The notes under the pieces were generated by a model. That model did no database searches and had not been told where the DNA came from. It saw only the letters and a program-made list of their open reading frames with translations. Both the position numbers and the translations under genes were made by a program. A stretch of DNA of 64,000 nt. It comes from Erinaceus europaeus. Taxonomy: Eukaryota > Chordata > Mammalia > Eulipotyphla > Erinaceidae. Location of the stretch: positions 98,895,141 through 98,959,140 of the forward strand of contig NC_080166.1 of the NCBI RefSeq assembly GCF_950295315.1, written 5' to 3'. Below, piece after piece: positions 22,201-33,924 of the stretch. Each line of letters begins with the position of its first letter. Position 1 is the stretch's first letter.

Positions 22201-22565
22201 CCTGACTAGGGCCCCAGGTGATGGGGTGCCCTGCCAGTGACCAAAATAGCCTGATGGGATTTCAGAAGTACTTATATGTACCCCTGAAATCTGCATTCAC
22301 ACTTCCAGTTAACATATTCTAAAAACTGGCCTAAATAATATTTTATCAAAGCCAGAGTGCACAGTGATAGGATTTAGCTTTGGGGAAATGAACATTTTAA
22401 ATATTAAATTAGCTAAACCATAAAAATTGCTTGAATTTTTAATTAATTTGTACCTCTAAATTATTTAGCTTATATATTACTAGAGATGTATTTCATATAT
22501 AGAAGAGAAAATAAAGGAAATTTAAATATGATCAGAGCTTGACATATTTCTAAATATTCCCACCT

Positions 22566-22780
22566 TATTTTTTTATATTTCTATTGATTTACTATTTATT
22601 GAATAGGGACTAAAAGAAATGGAAAAGGCAGGAGAAAGGGAGAGAAAGAGAGAGAAAAACCTGCAGTACTGCTTCACCACTTGTGAAACTTTCCCCCTAC
22701 AGGTGGGTATTGGGGGCTTGAACCCAGGTCAATTATGCATTACAACATGTGTGCTCAACCAGGTGTGTCACCACTTGGCT
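22566..22780 (-). repeat. SINE group 2, antisense
   Basis: A-rich tail at the left, 'tgaaactttccccctacagg', 'gggcttgaacccaggtc', head 'gctcaaccaggtgtgtcacc'. Flanks 'tctaaatattcccacctt' and 'tctaaatatccccacttt' form a slightly diverged TSD. Confidence 0.92.
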
Positions 22781-22799
22781 TCTAAATATCCCCACTTTC

Positions 22800-24800
22800 C
22801 ATCCCATACCTGGCAAACCTCACCTACTCCCTCCCTCCTATCCACATTCTTAACCTGAAAACCAGGTGTGAGGACACTTTTGATACTGATAAATTTCTAG
22901 GTCTTCTAGCACAGCCCCACCAAGCCCCACAGTGAAGAAAATGATTCTGTTCTGCAAATGCTCTTTAATCTAGCAAGGACTGGATGGTCTCACTGTCATG
23001 CTAAATAAGAGTTTGAGACTTGGCAACCCAATGCATGGCCGCCTCTGTATCCATCACAGCAGCGGAACTCTTGGCAGCAAGTCAAAAACTAATGAAAATT
23101 TCGAAGGTACAAAGCTCTTCTTAGAGCTTTGCAGAAGCAAGAGAGCTTTCAGCAGGATCATAGCAGGTGCATCAAAGTAATTCACAAGGAGAAAAAGAAA
23201 AGAACTCATTTTGGAACTAGCAAAAAAGAAAAATTATAAACATAAACATGCAAACATATGTCCCATTTTTATATATCAAAGGCTCTCTTTTCATATTCAG
23301 TAGGTAACTGCAAAAAGTATCATACCAGATCTGTACAAACTACAAAAGGCCGCAGGTATCAGAATTCTTCTGAGGTCTGAAGAGCAAACATACCAATCAC
23401 CAGACTGAAATGCCTCACATTAGAAGTCTGCTTGACATACAGAAATGTAGCAGCTATATCACAATTTGGTCTCCAAATGTACAGTGTTTTCAATAACAAC
23501 AACAAAATCACCTGTGGGAGACAGTGTATATAGACTTCATTTGGGCTCTGTATTTCTTGAAGAAAAAGGAACAGAAGGGTACTTGGAGGCAGTTTTCTAA
23601 CTTGGCAATCCTATCATATTTCTGTTATCGAGGTTTACATTATTCAAACAATTAAATGATTCCAGGTATAAATTTAACAGAAACAGAAGTAATTTCCAGA
23701 TCAGCTGGTAAAAGTGAATAGGTATACTGAAGTGGAACAAGTAAATATGGAAAAGGAACTCAAAATAGCAAGCTGCATTACATTTGAGCAATATTCTAAG
23801 AAAAAAATAAATAGCCTAGAAAAAAAAAATGCTGAAATTTGGGCACTATACTAAGCAAAGAATATCCTGGAAAGAAATGCTGAAATTAGAAGAGGGTAAA
23901 TTGAACCTTAATTTCAATTTCTTTAGCAGACTTAAATGTGACCAATACATCATGCTTTCTATATCTTTGATTCATGTTTGGTAAACATGGGAAATGGCAT
24001 GCATTCCTGTCACTTCATAGGCTTATTTTTTATAAGATATAAATTAGCTGCTGCTAAAATGTTTCATAAATATTTTCATATATACCATCTTTGGGGTTTT
24101 CCTACTTTGTCATATTCCCAGCAGTCTCCTTTTACTGGGTAGTTTCAAAACAAAACAAAAATACATGCCTATGTTTAGGCAAGGTGGGGCATATGAACAT
24201 AGGAGTGTGCAGTTAGGCAGTTCTCAGGCACAGGACAAGAAGATTTAACAGACCCTAAAGTACTTTTATATTTTCAACTTGGACACCCACAAGCACTAGC
24301 CAAAGTCTATGCTTGTTAATTCCAGCTCAGGTGATACATTCATAAATATTGAAAGCACAGATCATTCCAATTCAGTCCATAAAATAAGCTTTCGGGTGCT
24401 GCACTTCCACTTTATTCAAAATCTACATGATCAGTTTTGTTTCACTATACTCAGCAAACTGTCTGGAAGGATTGACTCTGACTCATTTCTATTAGAGCTC
24501 CACACTGTGGTTACAGTATGAAATTGTTCTAAGAGTTACAGTGTCTCTGTGTGTACTTAAGACTTCCTTGTCATGTGGCAAGATCACTTAAGAAAGATGT
24601 TAGAGATATGCAGCAGCCTTTTATACACACATTCATATGCAGAAAGCTCCATTTGAGACTTCCTATTTGGAGTAGGATTCCTTAATAAATTCAGTACATT
24701 AGTTAATGAGTGTAACAGTGACTGTTTTGCCAACAGCACTATTTTTTCAGTGCAATTTCTACTGAAGAAATAAATGACCTACTATTCTCTCTCTCTCTAT
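22800..24800. other. Unique DNA
   Basis: About 2 kb without recognisable repeats, one of the longer repeat-poor stretches. Open frames are short and show no domain. I see no splice-bounded exon. Confidence 0.4.
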
Positions 24801-24802
24801 CT

Positions 24803-24977
24803 CTTAAAGATTTTATTTACTTATTAATGATTTACTTGATTATTCATTTACTTATTAATGATAGGAGATTGAGAGAAGGAACTAGCTTCATTCTGGTAGA
24901 TGTGCTTCCAGAGCTTGAACTTGGGAACTCATACTTGAGAGTCCACTGCTTTGTTCATTGTGCCACCTCCTGGACTA
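24803..24977 (-). repeat. SINE group 4, antisense
   Basis: 'ttacttattaatgatagg' tail region, 'ttctggtagatgtgcttcc', B-box view 'gagcttgaacttggg', and head 'cattgtgccacctcctgg'. Confidence 0.8.
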
Positions 24978-25265
24978 CCTACTATATTTTTCAAAAGAAC
25001 CAATCTCTCAAAATCACTTTAAATATAAAGCTAAATTTATCTTATGATTATATATTTATGATATTAGGTAAATAGTGGTTACAGAACTTAATAAATTAGG
25101 TAGCAAGTGAATATCAGTTGTAAAGATATTTTGTATCAGTTAAAAAGTAAAAAAAGAATAAACTTGGGTCTTCACATTGTCCCTAAAAGATTGCTTATAT
25201 TTATTTTAATAATAAATTTGTTTTAATTTCCATTGCAATTTATAATGTTGTTAAATGAGTGAAGA

Positions 25266-25418
25266 CGGGACTAGGTGGTGGTGCACCTGTTTGAGCACAT
25301 GTTATCATGTTCAAAGACCCTGGTTCAAGCCCCCACTCCCTACCTGCAGGAGGGGAAGCTTAATGAGAGGTAAAGCCATACTTCAGGTGTCTCTCTAACT
25401 CTCGCCCTCTCTATCTCC
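25266..25418 (+). repeat. SINE group 2, cut by gap
   Basis: Head 'gggactaggtggtggtgcac', B-box 'ggttcaagccccc', core 'tacctgcaggaggggaagc'. The pyrimidine stretch runs into the N gap. Confidence 0.88.
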
Positions 25419-25618
25419 NNNNNNNNNNNNNNNNNNNNNNNNNNNNNNNNNNNNNNNNNNNNNNNNNNNNNNNNNNNNNNNNNNNNNNNNNNNNNNNNNN
25501 NNNNNNNNNNNNNNNNNNNNNNNNNNNNNNNNNNNNNNNNNNNNNNNNNNNNNNNNNNNNNNNNNNNNNNNNNNNNNNNNNNNNNNNNNNNNNNNNNNNN
25601 NNNNNNNNNNNNNNNNNN
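25419..25618. other. Assembly gap of 200 N
   Basis: Exactly 200 unresolved bases. The left edge is inside a SINE pyrimidine tract and the right edge inside an L1-A 3' UTR. The true length is unknown. Confidence 1.
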
Positions 25619-25990
25619 TCAGCCACCAAGTTCCAGATGTTAACATAAGGCCAACCTGACTTCCCTGGACAGATGACCCCACCAATTTGTCCTGCAGCCC
25701 CACTTCCCCAGATCTCTGCCCAACTAGGGAAAGAGAGAGACAGGCTGGGAGTATGGATCGACTGGTCAATACCCATGTTCAGTGGGGAAGCAATTACAGA
25801 AGCCAGACCTTCCACCTTCTGCAACCCATAATGACCTTGGCTCCATACTCCCAGAGGGATAAAGAATAGGAAAGCTATCAGGGGAGGGGATGGGATACGG
25901 AGTTCTGCTGATGAGAATTTTGTGGAGTTGTACCCCTCTTATCCTATGGTTTTTGTCAGTATTTCCTTCTCATAAAAATTTAAAAATATA
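25619..25990 (+). mobile_element. L1-A 3' end
   Basis: Begins at the gap edge with 'agccaccaagttccagatg' and ends 'atcctatggtttttgtcag' plus A-rich tail. It aligns with 2295-2668. The 5' part may lie in the gap. Confidence 0.9.
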
Positions 25991-26171
25991 TTGTACTGAA
26001 ATGGGCTAGTTCTATCATTCCAAACCACTGTTCCACAGATATTTCTTAATAACATAGCAAAAAGTACTATTACAATATAATGACCTAGAAGACACTGGAT
26101 CTGTATGTGTGCATCATGGGTGTCTCTTCAGAAATGTAACAAACTGTTGTGTACTGGTAAGAGGTGATGAA

Positions 26172-27303
26172 TATTAGTCTTGTGAGTCTCTCCAGAAACT
26201 GGTCCTCAAGTCCTCAGGGACTTCCCCACTGTCCTAAGGGAGGCTTGGTCATCTGACTCTGCCCCTGAAAGAAGACTGGTCCTGATGTGAGTGCAGCCTA
26301 GTACATTCCCAGCTGTGACCATAGACTACTAGTTCAGACAGACAAGGACTCAGAGCTTACATAGGCTCCTAATTTAAATATGAATCTATATGGGCCCTAG
26401 GTCAGATCAATGGAATAAACAATTAATTGTATTTATATACTTTCTTCAGGTTTGGGAGCTACCCTCTGCCCTAATCTAGATTTCTAGTCCTATTCTCAAC
26501 TCTAACACCATCTTCCCACACAATACATTTAGTCCACCTGCATGTTAGCTATCAAGCTCAGGCAAAAATTACTAAAGTCATGGTTCCTTATGAACATACC
26601 TAAAATAGACTTCCTAGCTTCTTCACCTAAGATCCCTATTCTTATCTGCTATATTACTACTTATTGGTTCCTGTTTATTAATCATTTTGTCCTCTTTTAT
26701 ATCTTACCACCTTTTAGCCACCAAGTTGTAAATGTTACTATGATTTCACCTTGACTTCGCTGAACAATGCATACTGAACCTCACCTCTACAGAGCCCTAC
26801 CCCACTAGGGAAAGACAGAAGAAGCACACTGTGGGTATGGCTCAACCTGCCACCACCCATGTCCAGCACAGAAGCAATTATAGAAACCAGAACTCTCACC
26901 TTCTGCAAACCCCCTCCCCAAATTTTTTTCAGTCTGTACTCCCAGAGGGGGAGAAATGATAGAGGAAGATTACCAGACGACTGTGAACTCTAATGTCATC
27001 AGGATCCAGAGAGAGAAGAGGAAAAAAGGATGGACATTCTGAAGTAGCAATAGGTGTAGGTGTGACTTAGAAAGGAAGGGAAGGCAAGACCATAGAAAAA
27101 ATATAGGCAAACATATGTAAATATAGATAGTTACAGAAGTAGTAGTCAACCTATATCTGTGACCTTGGGAGAACTACTGAAGTTTCCCATGGAGAGAATG
27201 GGGACACAGAACTCTGATGGAGAGAATGGTGTGATATTATACTCATTATCCCATAATTTTGTAAATCATTAATAAAATTAAATAAAATAAATATAATAAA
27301 AAT
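26172..27303 (+). mobile_element. L1-A 3' UTR, older subfamily
   Basis: Same order of blocks as 779-2668 but more diverged, for example 'cataggctcctaatttaaat' and 'ctaggtcagatcaatgg'. It ends in 'cccataattttgtaaatcat' and an AATAAA-rich tail. A 10-bp repeat 'aggtgatgaa' (26162-26171 and 27304-27313) is the likely TSD. Confidence 0.85.
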
Positions 27304-27467
27304 AGGTGATGAACAGCACATATAGATGTCCCTTGTTTATAGCAGTTAATCAGTTCCAGAATGTACAGTGATAAGTGAATTTCCTCAAAGAAGGATTCTT
27401 TATTTATAAATCGAATATTTTTGTAGAGCATAGAAAACCCATTTGTGACCCTCTAAATATGGTTCTT

Positions 27468-27749
27468 TTTAAAAAATTTTTTGATATTTATTTATTCCCT
27501 TTTGTTGCCCTTGTTGTAGTTATTATTGTTGTTATTATTGATGTCATTGTTGTTGGATAGGGGACAGAGAAGTGGAGAGAGGAGGGGAAGACAGAGAGGG
27601 GGAGAAAAAGACAGACACCTGCAGACCTGTTTTACTGCCTGTGAAGTGATCACCCTGCAGGTGGGGAGCTGGCTCGAGAGGGGATCCTGAGACGGCCCTT
27701 GCGCTTTGCACCATGTGTGCTTAACCCACTGTACTATAGCCCAACTCCC
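27468..27749 (-). repeat. SINE group 1, antisense, inside Tigger
   Basis: Tail 'ttatttattcccttttgttg', body 'gtggagagaggaggggaag', core 'tcaccctgcaggtgggg', head near 27740. A 15-bp TSD 'ctaaatatggttctt' (27453-27467 and 27750-27764) splits the Tigger sequence cleanly. Confidence 0.95.
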
Positions 27750-27771
27750 CTAAATATGGTTCTTAACATTA

Positions 27772-28041
27772 TTAGAGCCCTCTAGACATGAAAAAACATC
27801 CCTTTAGCTTTGCTTCCTTGTTGAAAGAGACATCAGCTGTTGCATGGATGTTCTTTTCATCTTTACAGATGGAGTGAATGGTAGACTCATTCAAGTCATT
27901 ATGGTGGGCAACTTCCACAATTTTCTTGCCATCTTTGATCATATCCAAGAGTTTCACCTTTTCCTGGATGGTAAGCATCTTCTTCTGGTGCTTAATTTTA
28001 TCTACAGAAGGCTTAGAAGAAGCAGCAAGTTTAGGTGCCAT
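27772..28041 (-). pseudogene. Tigger/pogo transposase, N-terminal remnant
   Basis: An 89-codon open frame starts Met-Ala-Pro-Lys and contains 'LTIQEKVKLLDMIKDGK' and 'NESTIHSI', the first helix-turn-helix of the CENP-B-like DNA-binding domain found in Tigger transposases. In the family this domain recognises the transposon ends. The full transposase is several hundred residues with a DDE catalytic core. Here it ends after about 75 recognisable residues, with no DDE part, so it cannot be active. The nested SINE lies 3' of it in transposase orientation. Confidence 0.85.
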
Positions 28042-28422
28042 CGTGGGACTTATAGTTTCTCAGAAATCACAAACACTAACAAGAGCAAAGATGCTTCTGA
28101 TGCTTAGCGATGTAAAAGTGCATAGGAGAGAAATATGCTCTGGTTGGTTTGGTTTCACCACACTCAATTTCAAACACACCAGCAGTGGTTGAGCAAGCAG
28201 CTGCACCTGACATTGAAGGATTTGCAGGGGTCCTGAATACATAGGCCTATAGTCCATATTTATAGTAAATGTAATACAGGGGTGTGTAATTACCTCAGGC
28301 AACCGAGTACATGCTATATCATTTGCACTGTCTCAATCAACTTTTTAATGAATATATTTGAAAAACCTGTCATAGAGTGAAGCTACAAAAGTCGAAGCAC
28401 AGAGTGGTGAAGGACAACTGTA

Positions 28423-29690
28423 TTTTCTATGTAAATGCTCTTCATACATGTTTACCTGGAGTCAGGAAGAAATCATTATTTAACCTATATCGTGGCACAT
28501 GCTACAAGACAAACACACAACCAAAACATATCTACATTAAGTTAGAGGAAAAGAGAAGAAAGGAGAATCTTCTACATAAAAGGAGACTAGAGATAGATAA
28601 TAAATAGGCAATGAGTCAATATTGAGACGATCCTATATGTTTTTTTGTAAATCCACAAAGGACAGGTTTGGTAGAATACAATGTGAGCTGTATAGTAGGT
28701 AATATTACATGAACTTTAAATGTGCTGTATAATATTCTGGTTATGTGTAATCTTTTGTGTTTGTTTTCAGGTAGTACAATATATGTTTAATAAAATGTAA
28801 GGATGAAGTACTAACTGTTATCAATATATTTACAAATAGTTCTCAGTAGAAATAGAGAATATATATCCATATGTGTATACATATATGAATCCATGGAGAC
28901 AGAGAAAAATACAAATGTGGAGACAGAGCAAATACAAATGTAGACACATGATAGGAGCTGATTACTCTAAACAAAAACTTAACATTCATTGTACTCCTGT
29001 GTGTTTGAAATTCTAACCAAAAATCTATGGGAAATTTTTGAAGATTATAGTTACTTCATAAATTAATATTATTGGAAATTAAGAAAAAAATAATCAATTT
29101 AACTTTATCAGCTTTATGGCATTCCTTTACTAAGTACTTACTGGCTAGATAAGAATAAAATGAATACTTATTTAGAGCTATACAATTTTTCACTCTTGAA
29201 GGACACTTGTAATAATTATTTTGATACTAGTTTTTGTCACCACACTAAAGGAAAGACACTAATAAAATTTTCACAAAGTTTGAGGAGACTATGACTGTAT
29301 ATTTTTACAACTATTTGTTGGGAGCATTAGTTAATTTATTTTTTTGGTAATTAAAAAATCTTACTTTGTCCTATGAAAGTAAATGTTTCTCACCACTGTT
29401 CATGTTTTATGATGTTTCTGAAAGCAAATGTTTTAATAATTACCATAATATACCCACAACAGATTATCACTTGCCTCTTACAGAAGAAATTATGTGGATA
29501 CATGTTATTATTTTAAGGTCTTTATTTGGAAAATCCTACCAGTACCTCCTCATGATGAGACATTGTATCTAAGAAAAATGTGAGAAATAAAACATTAGAC
29601 TTGGTTGAATTAGTCATTAAGATATAAATTTGTAATATTTTGACTGACAGGAAACATAACACAAATAAGTTCTTTCTCTCCTCCTTCAGT
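28423..29690. other. Unique AT-rich DNA
   Basis: No gene or repeat recognised. Near 28890-28945 a short duplication 'aaatacaaatgt(g/a)gagac' occurs. Confidence 0.4.
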
Positions 29691-29691
29691 T

Positions 29692-29812
29692 TTATTATTT
29701 ATATATTTACATATTTACTTATTTATTTCTGAGCCTGTCAGCAAAGGATACCATAGCACCAAAGCTTCCTTCAGTGTGCTGGGGGCCAGGCTCAAATCAG
29801 CATTATTTACAA
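29692..29812 (-). repeat. Old SINE remnant, antisense
   Basis: 'ttacttatttatttctgagcc', 'accatagcaccaaagcttcc' and 'gggggccaggctcaaatc' resemble a heavily decayed antisense SINE. Confidence 0.5.
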
Positions 29813-31831
29813 AACAAACCAGAAAACACTTTATTTCTAAAGGATTTTCATTTTCTTTCTGAAGCTGGAAATGTTGGCTTTGGGTTTTCTAGATAAAACA
29901 ACTTTTTTACCCTTTTGGAAAACCACTTACCTTAGCAATATCTGTTTGAACATTACCTATAATGGATGATATATAAAATTTGAAGAAATTTTAGCTTTAC
30001 TGGACTATGGGGTGCCCAAGACTAACAGTTTTATCAATTAGCACCACAAAGTTAATATCTATCATTTGTGTTGCAATTAGGAAGTAGTCTACTCGAACAG
30101 TAAAGGGTCTCTGTTACACAAGTGAAGTATATGACTACTGCCACTGGGTGGCAACCATGACACAGAAACACAAGAGTACTGAGGACTCACAGTCTAAGGA
30201 ACTCTGCATTTCAAAGGGAATCAAAAATCATGCTAACAGAATATATCCTGCAAATAAAGAACAAATACACTTCAAGTTTATTGCATAATTCAAAATGTAG
30301 TCTTTCAACGAAACATATTTTACCATGTTTTGAGGGGAATATTCTAGAAAAGAATGCTGATCTCATTTTTGGCCATCTGAACTAACATTTTTTTTTTTTT
30401 TAAGTTCAGCTTCTAAAGTACTCTTGATGGTAACTTCTTTAAAGGGAAAGGAAGGTAAGAAACAAAATAAATATGTACAGCAGATTACTGTATTTAAAGT
30501 TTCTAAGGTGAAAAATCACAAGTTTGGACACAAGTAGAATTAATTTTAACCCATAACCTTAAAACTAGTGACATAAACCAGGATAAACATTTTACCTATC
30601 TGTGCTGAAGTCTCCTCATATAATAAGTGAGGAGAACATGTCTATTTCATAGAGTTGATTAAAAAGGAAAAATGAATGAAAATAGGCAAAACTGTCTATT
30701 AAGCATGCAAATGGCGCAGTAGCTTATCTTTTGCTTATATTTCACTCCATCACCAGCAAAACTATATACAGATTACCATTTATTTAATGTATGATGCTTC
30801 ACCTACCACTCCACAAAGCTTATAAAAAGTTACTGAGTATGAAATGAAATCAGTGTCCTGTAGCTTTTCTGTAACATCCCAACAACACTGAACCATTTTT
30901 GATAGTGTGTTCATTGTCCCATGTATAACCTGTGCTTTGTTGGAAAGACTTCCCTAGGGAAAGTTCTTCTAAATGTAACTGGGAAGGAACTCAGTATTGG
31001 ACAAATAAATCAGCTTCAAGTGACAATTTATTTCCTGATTGCAAGTACTTTCTTATGTTTGCCAGTGGCAGAACAGTCTTGTTAGAAGTGAAGACCATTT
31101 CATCAACAATATATACACATATATAGGACATGTGTTATCTTAGTGTCCCTGTGCACACCCACACACACACACAAAGGGGAAAAAAAGTACCTTCCTGACA
31201 AGCAACTAACAGTTACTGTAGAAACAACTGAATTGCTTATCTTAGAGGCCCATCTGCTCAGGAATCCCACATAATTTTGTGAGGAGGATCACACAGTGAC
31301 CCAAACCAAGCCTCTAATCTAGAAAAGAAATAATTCTCCCCACAGGCCACTCTCCCCTCTTCTCTTAGCCAATGGTGATAACACTGTAAATCTATATATC
31401 CAATCTATGGAAAACAGGGAAATTTCAAAACTGCATTAGAGAATAAATACTTGGTTATGGTCTCTGTCCAGTGGGAGCCAACATGATGAGTCCAGGTTAA
31501 ACTGGCATCTGAATCTACAGAAGCCAATAAACTGTCTCATTTCCTGCTGTTCTCAAGTCTTCCGAGTCACTTCTTGGAGTGAGCAGGTAAATATATTTCT
31601 AACAGTCTAAACACAGTATTCTGACAACTGACCATGGGAAATAAACAATCATTCTGCTTTCATAAGCTTGTCCACCATCACATAAGCATGTAGGGGACAG
31701 CAAATCAACTAAAGAAAGAAAGATTACATACCCTAAAACAATTAAAAGTTCTCTCTTATTTAGCTGTACATTTTCTTCCTATATTCTTTACTTCTGGATT
31801 TAAGAAGATAGTTTTAGCTCTTAAATCCATG
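29813..31831. other. Unique AT-rich DNA
   Basis: About 2 kb with no recognisable gene or repeat other than an imperfect (AC)n near 31157-31173. The sequence around 31463-31590 ('agccaataaactgtctc') has a faint LTR-end look but cannot be supported. Confidence 0.4.
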
Positions 31832-32036
31832 ATGAGCTAAAGGACTATGGGAAGGGAGGGTGACTATCTGAAGAGTCAGAACAAAAATGTTTATAAAGAC
31901 ATAGGATAAAAACAGGGAAGCTTCCAGTGGAGGAGATAGGATATGGCACTCTGGTGGTGGGAGTTGTATTAATTGTACCCCTCTTATCCCACAGTCTTGT
32001 CGACCAGTATTAAGTCAATAATAATAATAATAATAA
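31832..32036 (+). mobile_element. L1-A 3' end with (AAT)n tail
   Basis: 'agtggaggagataggatatgg', 'ctctggtggtgggagttg' and 'tgtacccctcttatcc' match the L1-A end, followed by 'gtattaagtcaat' and (AAT)n at 32016-32036. Confidence 0.8.
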
Positions 32037-32040
32037 TGAA

Positions 32041-32145
32041 GCTGAAAAATAAGAAAAGACAAAGCCGAATTTGGACTGGGTTTGGTGTATTATACCAAAG
32101 TAAAGCACTCTGGGGTGGTGGGAGGGTTCAGGTAAAAAAAAAGTG
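32041..32145 (+). mobile_element. L1-B fragment
   Basis: 'gaatttggactgggtttgg' and 'tgtattataccaaagtaaa' correspond to 58790-58830. Truncated at both ends. Confidence 0.7.
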
Positions 32146-32339
32146 CTTATATATTTTTGTCATCAACAAACATCACTTTAATATCTATTCTGTCTATGGT
32201 ATCATTTGAAATAATTGACTTATAAAATATTATTGTATCTATAAATAATATTTTAAGTTTATAATACAATAGATGAATTTATAAAATAATAAAAGATAAA
32301 AATGAAGTTTCATGTATTTTGTAAGGTAAAAATTTCACT

Positions 32340-32505
32340 ACAGGGCAGGGTGCATAGTGGTTATGCAAAGAGCCTCTCACGCCTGAGTCTCTGAAGTACC
32401 AGTTAAAATCCCCAGCACCACAATAAGCCAGAGCTGTGCAGTGCTCTGGTGTTCCTCTCTGTGTCTTTATCACTCCACATATCTCTCAATAATAAAATAA
32501 TTTAA
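32340..32505 (+). repeat. SINE group 3
   Basis: Head 'cagggtgcatagtggttatg', 'gagcctctcacgcctgag', 'caccacaataagccagagc' and a short tail. Flanked by a 13-bp TSD 'taaaaatttcact' (32327-32339 and 32506-32518). Confidence 0.92.
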
Positions 32506-32529
32506 TAAAAATTTCACTTACAAAAACTG

Positions 32530-32665
32530 AAAATCAGGAAGATATCTTAGTGCATCTGACCACAGGACTTACATGCCTGAGGGTTCTAGTTCAATCCAAC
32601 AGTGCCATATGCCCAAACTGAGAATTAGTTTCGTCTTTCTCTCTCTCTCTAATAAAAATACATTA
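32530..32665 (+). repeat. SINE group 3
   Basis: 'aggaagatatcttagtgc', 'ttacatgcctgagggttc', B-box-like 'agttcaatcc', and a (CT)n end before 'aataaaaata'. Confidence 0.75.
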
Positions 32666-32856
32666 ATTTTATCTTATTGATAATTTAAAGTTATCATTAG
32701 CTCAATTTTATTAGAAATATAGTCAAATAGTAATTTTTGACATTTTAGCAACACCCTACAATACACATTGACTTAAATCCTCCTATACCAGATGTTGGAG
32801 AAATGATAGATAATCCAGAGTTTCTGAATCAAGGTTACAAGACAGAGAAAAAAGTA

Positions 32857-32892
<36 letters not shown>
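32857..32892 (+). repeat. (AC)n microsatellite
   Basis: About 17 perfect AC units. Confidence 0.98.
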
Positions 32893-32896
<4 letters not shown>

Positions 32897-33552
32897 AAAG
32901 CTTAAATCACAATGAAAGTGAAACGATAGAAGGACACAAAGTGTAGAACTAATACAAAAGAGATTTGGAAAAATATCAGAGGAGTACTTATGATACACAG
33001 ACGCTAAGTAAGAAACAAGACTTTTTTTTCCCTTTTTTTTTTTTTTTTAAAGGAAGTAGTGGGTTAAAAGAGCAATCCCGAAAGAGGGAAAAGCAAGATT
33101 AAAGTCATGGGACACAAAATCAAATGATGCTTAGAGGAAATTATAATCAATCAGGTGTTGATTGAGCATAAAGTACAAGCAAGTAGATGAAAATGACAAG
33201 AAGTCAAGTTTGAGACAGATGCTAAATCTTGTAGCTTCTTTAATGTAAAATGGTGAAGTCTGAAGTTTATCTGGAAGGCTATGAACAGGTGGCATGAGAC
33301 AGTTTAAAATGGAGTAGTTTAGTGGTTACAGTCATGACTCTGGAAAGCCACTTGCGTAAGGTGTGCAGAGATGGGGTAAAAACCTATATGGTAGCAGGGA
33401 GCCCAAAAGGAAAAAAGCGTCTATTCTAATGTGGAGAGGAAAGACAAGGAACGGATCAGAAGACCCTGTAGTGATTTGTGTGAATCTGAAGTGGGCAACA
33501 ACCTGGATCACAAAGTGAAGGAGATGGAGAATGGTTCCAAAATCTCTGGTTT
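32893..33552. other. Unique DNA
   Basis: No gene or repeat recognised. A T16-type run lies at about 33033-33049. Confidence 0.35.
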
Positions 33553-33564
33553 AAAAACTGTTTA

Positions 33565-33912
33565 GGGGGTCGGGCGGTGGCGCAGTGGGTTAAGCACATG
33601 TGGCACAAAGCGCAGGGACCGGAGTAAGGATCCCGGTTCCAGCCCCCGGCTCCCCACCTGCAGGGGAGTCGCTTCACAGGCGGTGATGCAGGTCTGCAGG
33701 TGTCTATCTTTCTCTCCCCTTCTCTGTCTTCCCCTCCTCTCTCCATTTCTCTCTGTCCTATCCAACAATGAATTGCATCAACAAGGGCAATAATAATAAC
33801 CACAACAAAGCTACAACAAGGGCAACAAAAGGGGGGGGGGAAGGCCTCCAGGAGCGGTGGATTCATGGTGCAGGCACCGAGCCCAGCAATAACCCTGAGG
33901 AGGAAAAAAAAA
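33565..33912 (+). repeat. SINE group 1L, young, full length
   Basis: Near-consensus copy: A-box region 'ggtggcgcagtgggttaag', B-box-like 'ggttccagccccc' (one change from GGTTCGA), core 'ctccccacctgcaggggag', CAA-rich middle, G10 run and 1L module. A 12-bp TSD 'aaaaactgttta' flanks it (33553-33564 and 33913-33924). Confidence 0.97.
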
Positions 33913-33924
33913 AAAAACTGTTTA

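Larger units (their letters stand above)
27323..28420 (-). mobile_element. Tigger-type DNA transposon, internally deleted
   Basis: Terminal repeats 'tagatgtccc' (27323) and, on the other strand, 'cagttgtcc' (ending 28420) are flanked by TA dinucleotides (27321-27322 and 28421-28422), as expected for TcMar/Tigger elements. The minus strand carries the start of a transposase. Without the nested SINE the element is only about 0.8 kb, so most of the transposase is gone. The family is known from mammalian genomes as a long-dead DNA transposon. Confidence 0.88.

Noticed and set aside
27844..28192. Open frames of 87 and 104 codons on the plus strand
   Set aside because: They are antisense shadows of the Tigger transposase remnant.
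31463..31590. Possible LTR end around 'agccaataaactgtctc'
   Set aside because: No partner LTR, no clear ends or flanking duplication; too little to support.
33456..33866. Recurring protein phrase 'DRTERNGERRGRQR' in frames at about 20.1, 33.6, 38.6, 40.5, 59.0 and 62.9 kb
   Set aside because: These are antisense translations of the same SINE body ('tccatttctctctgtcc' region), not a protein family.
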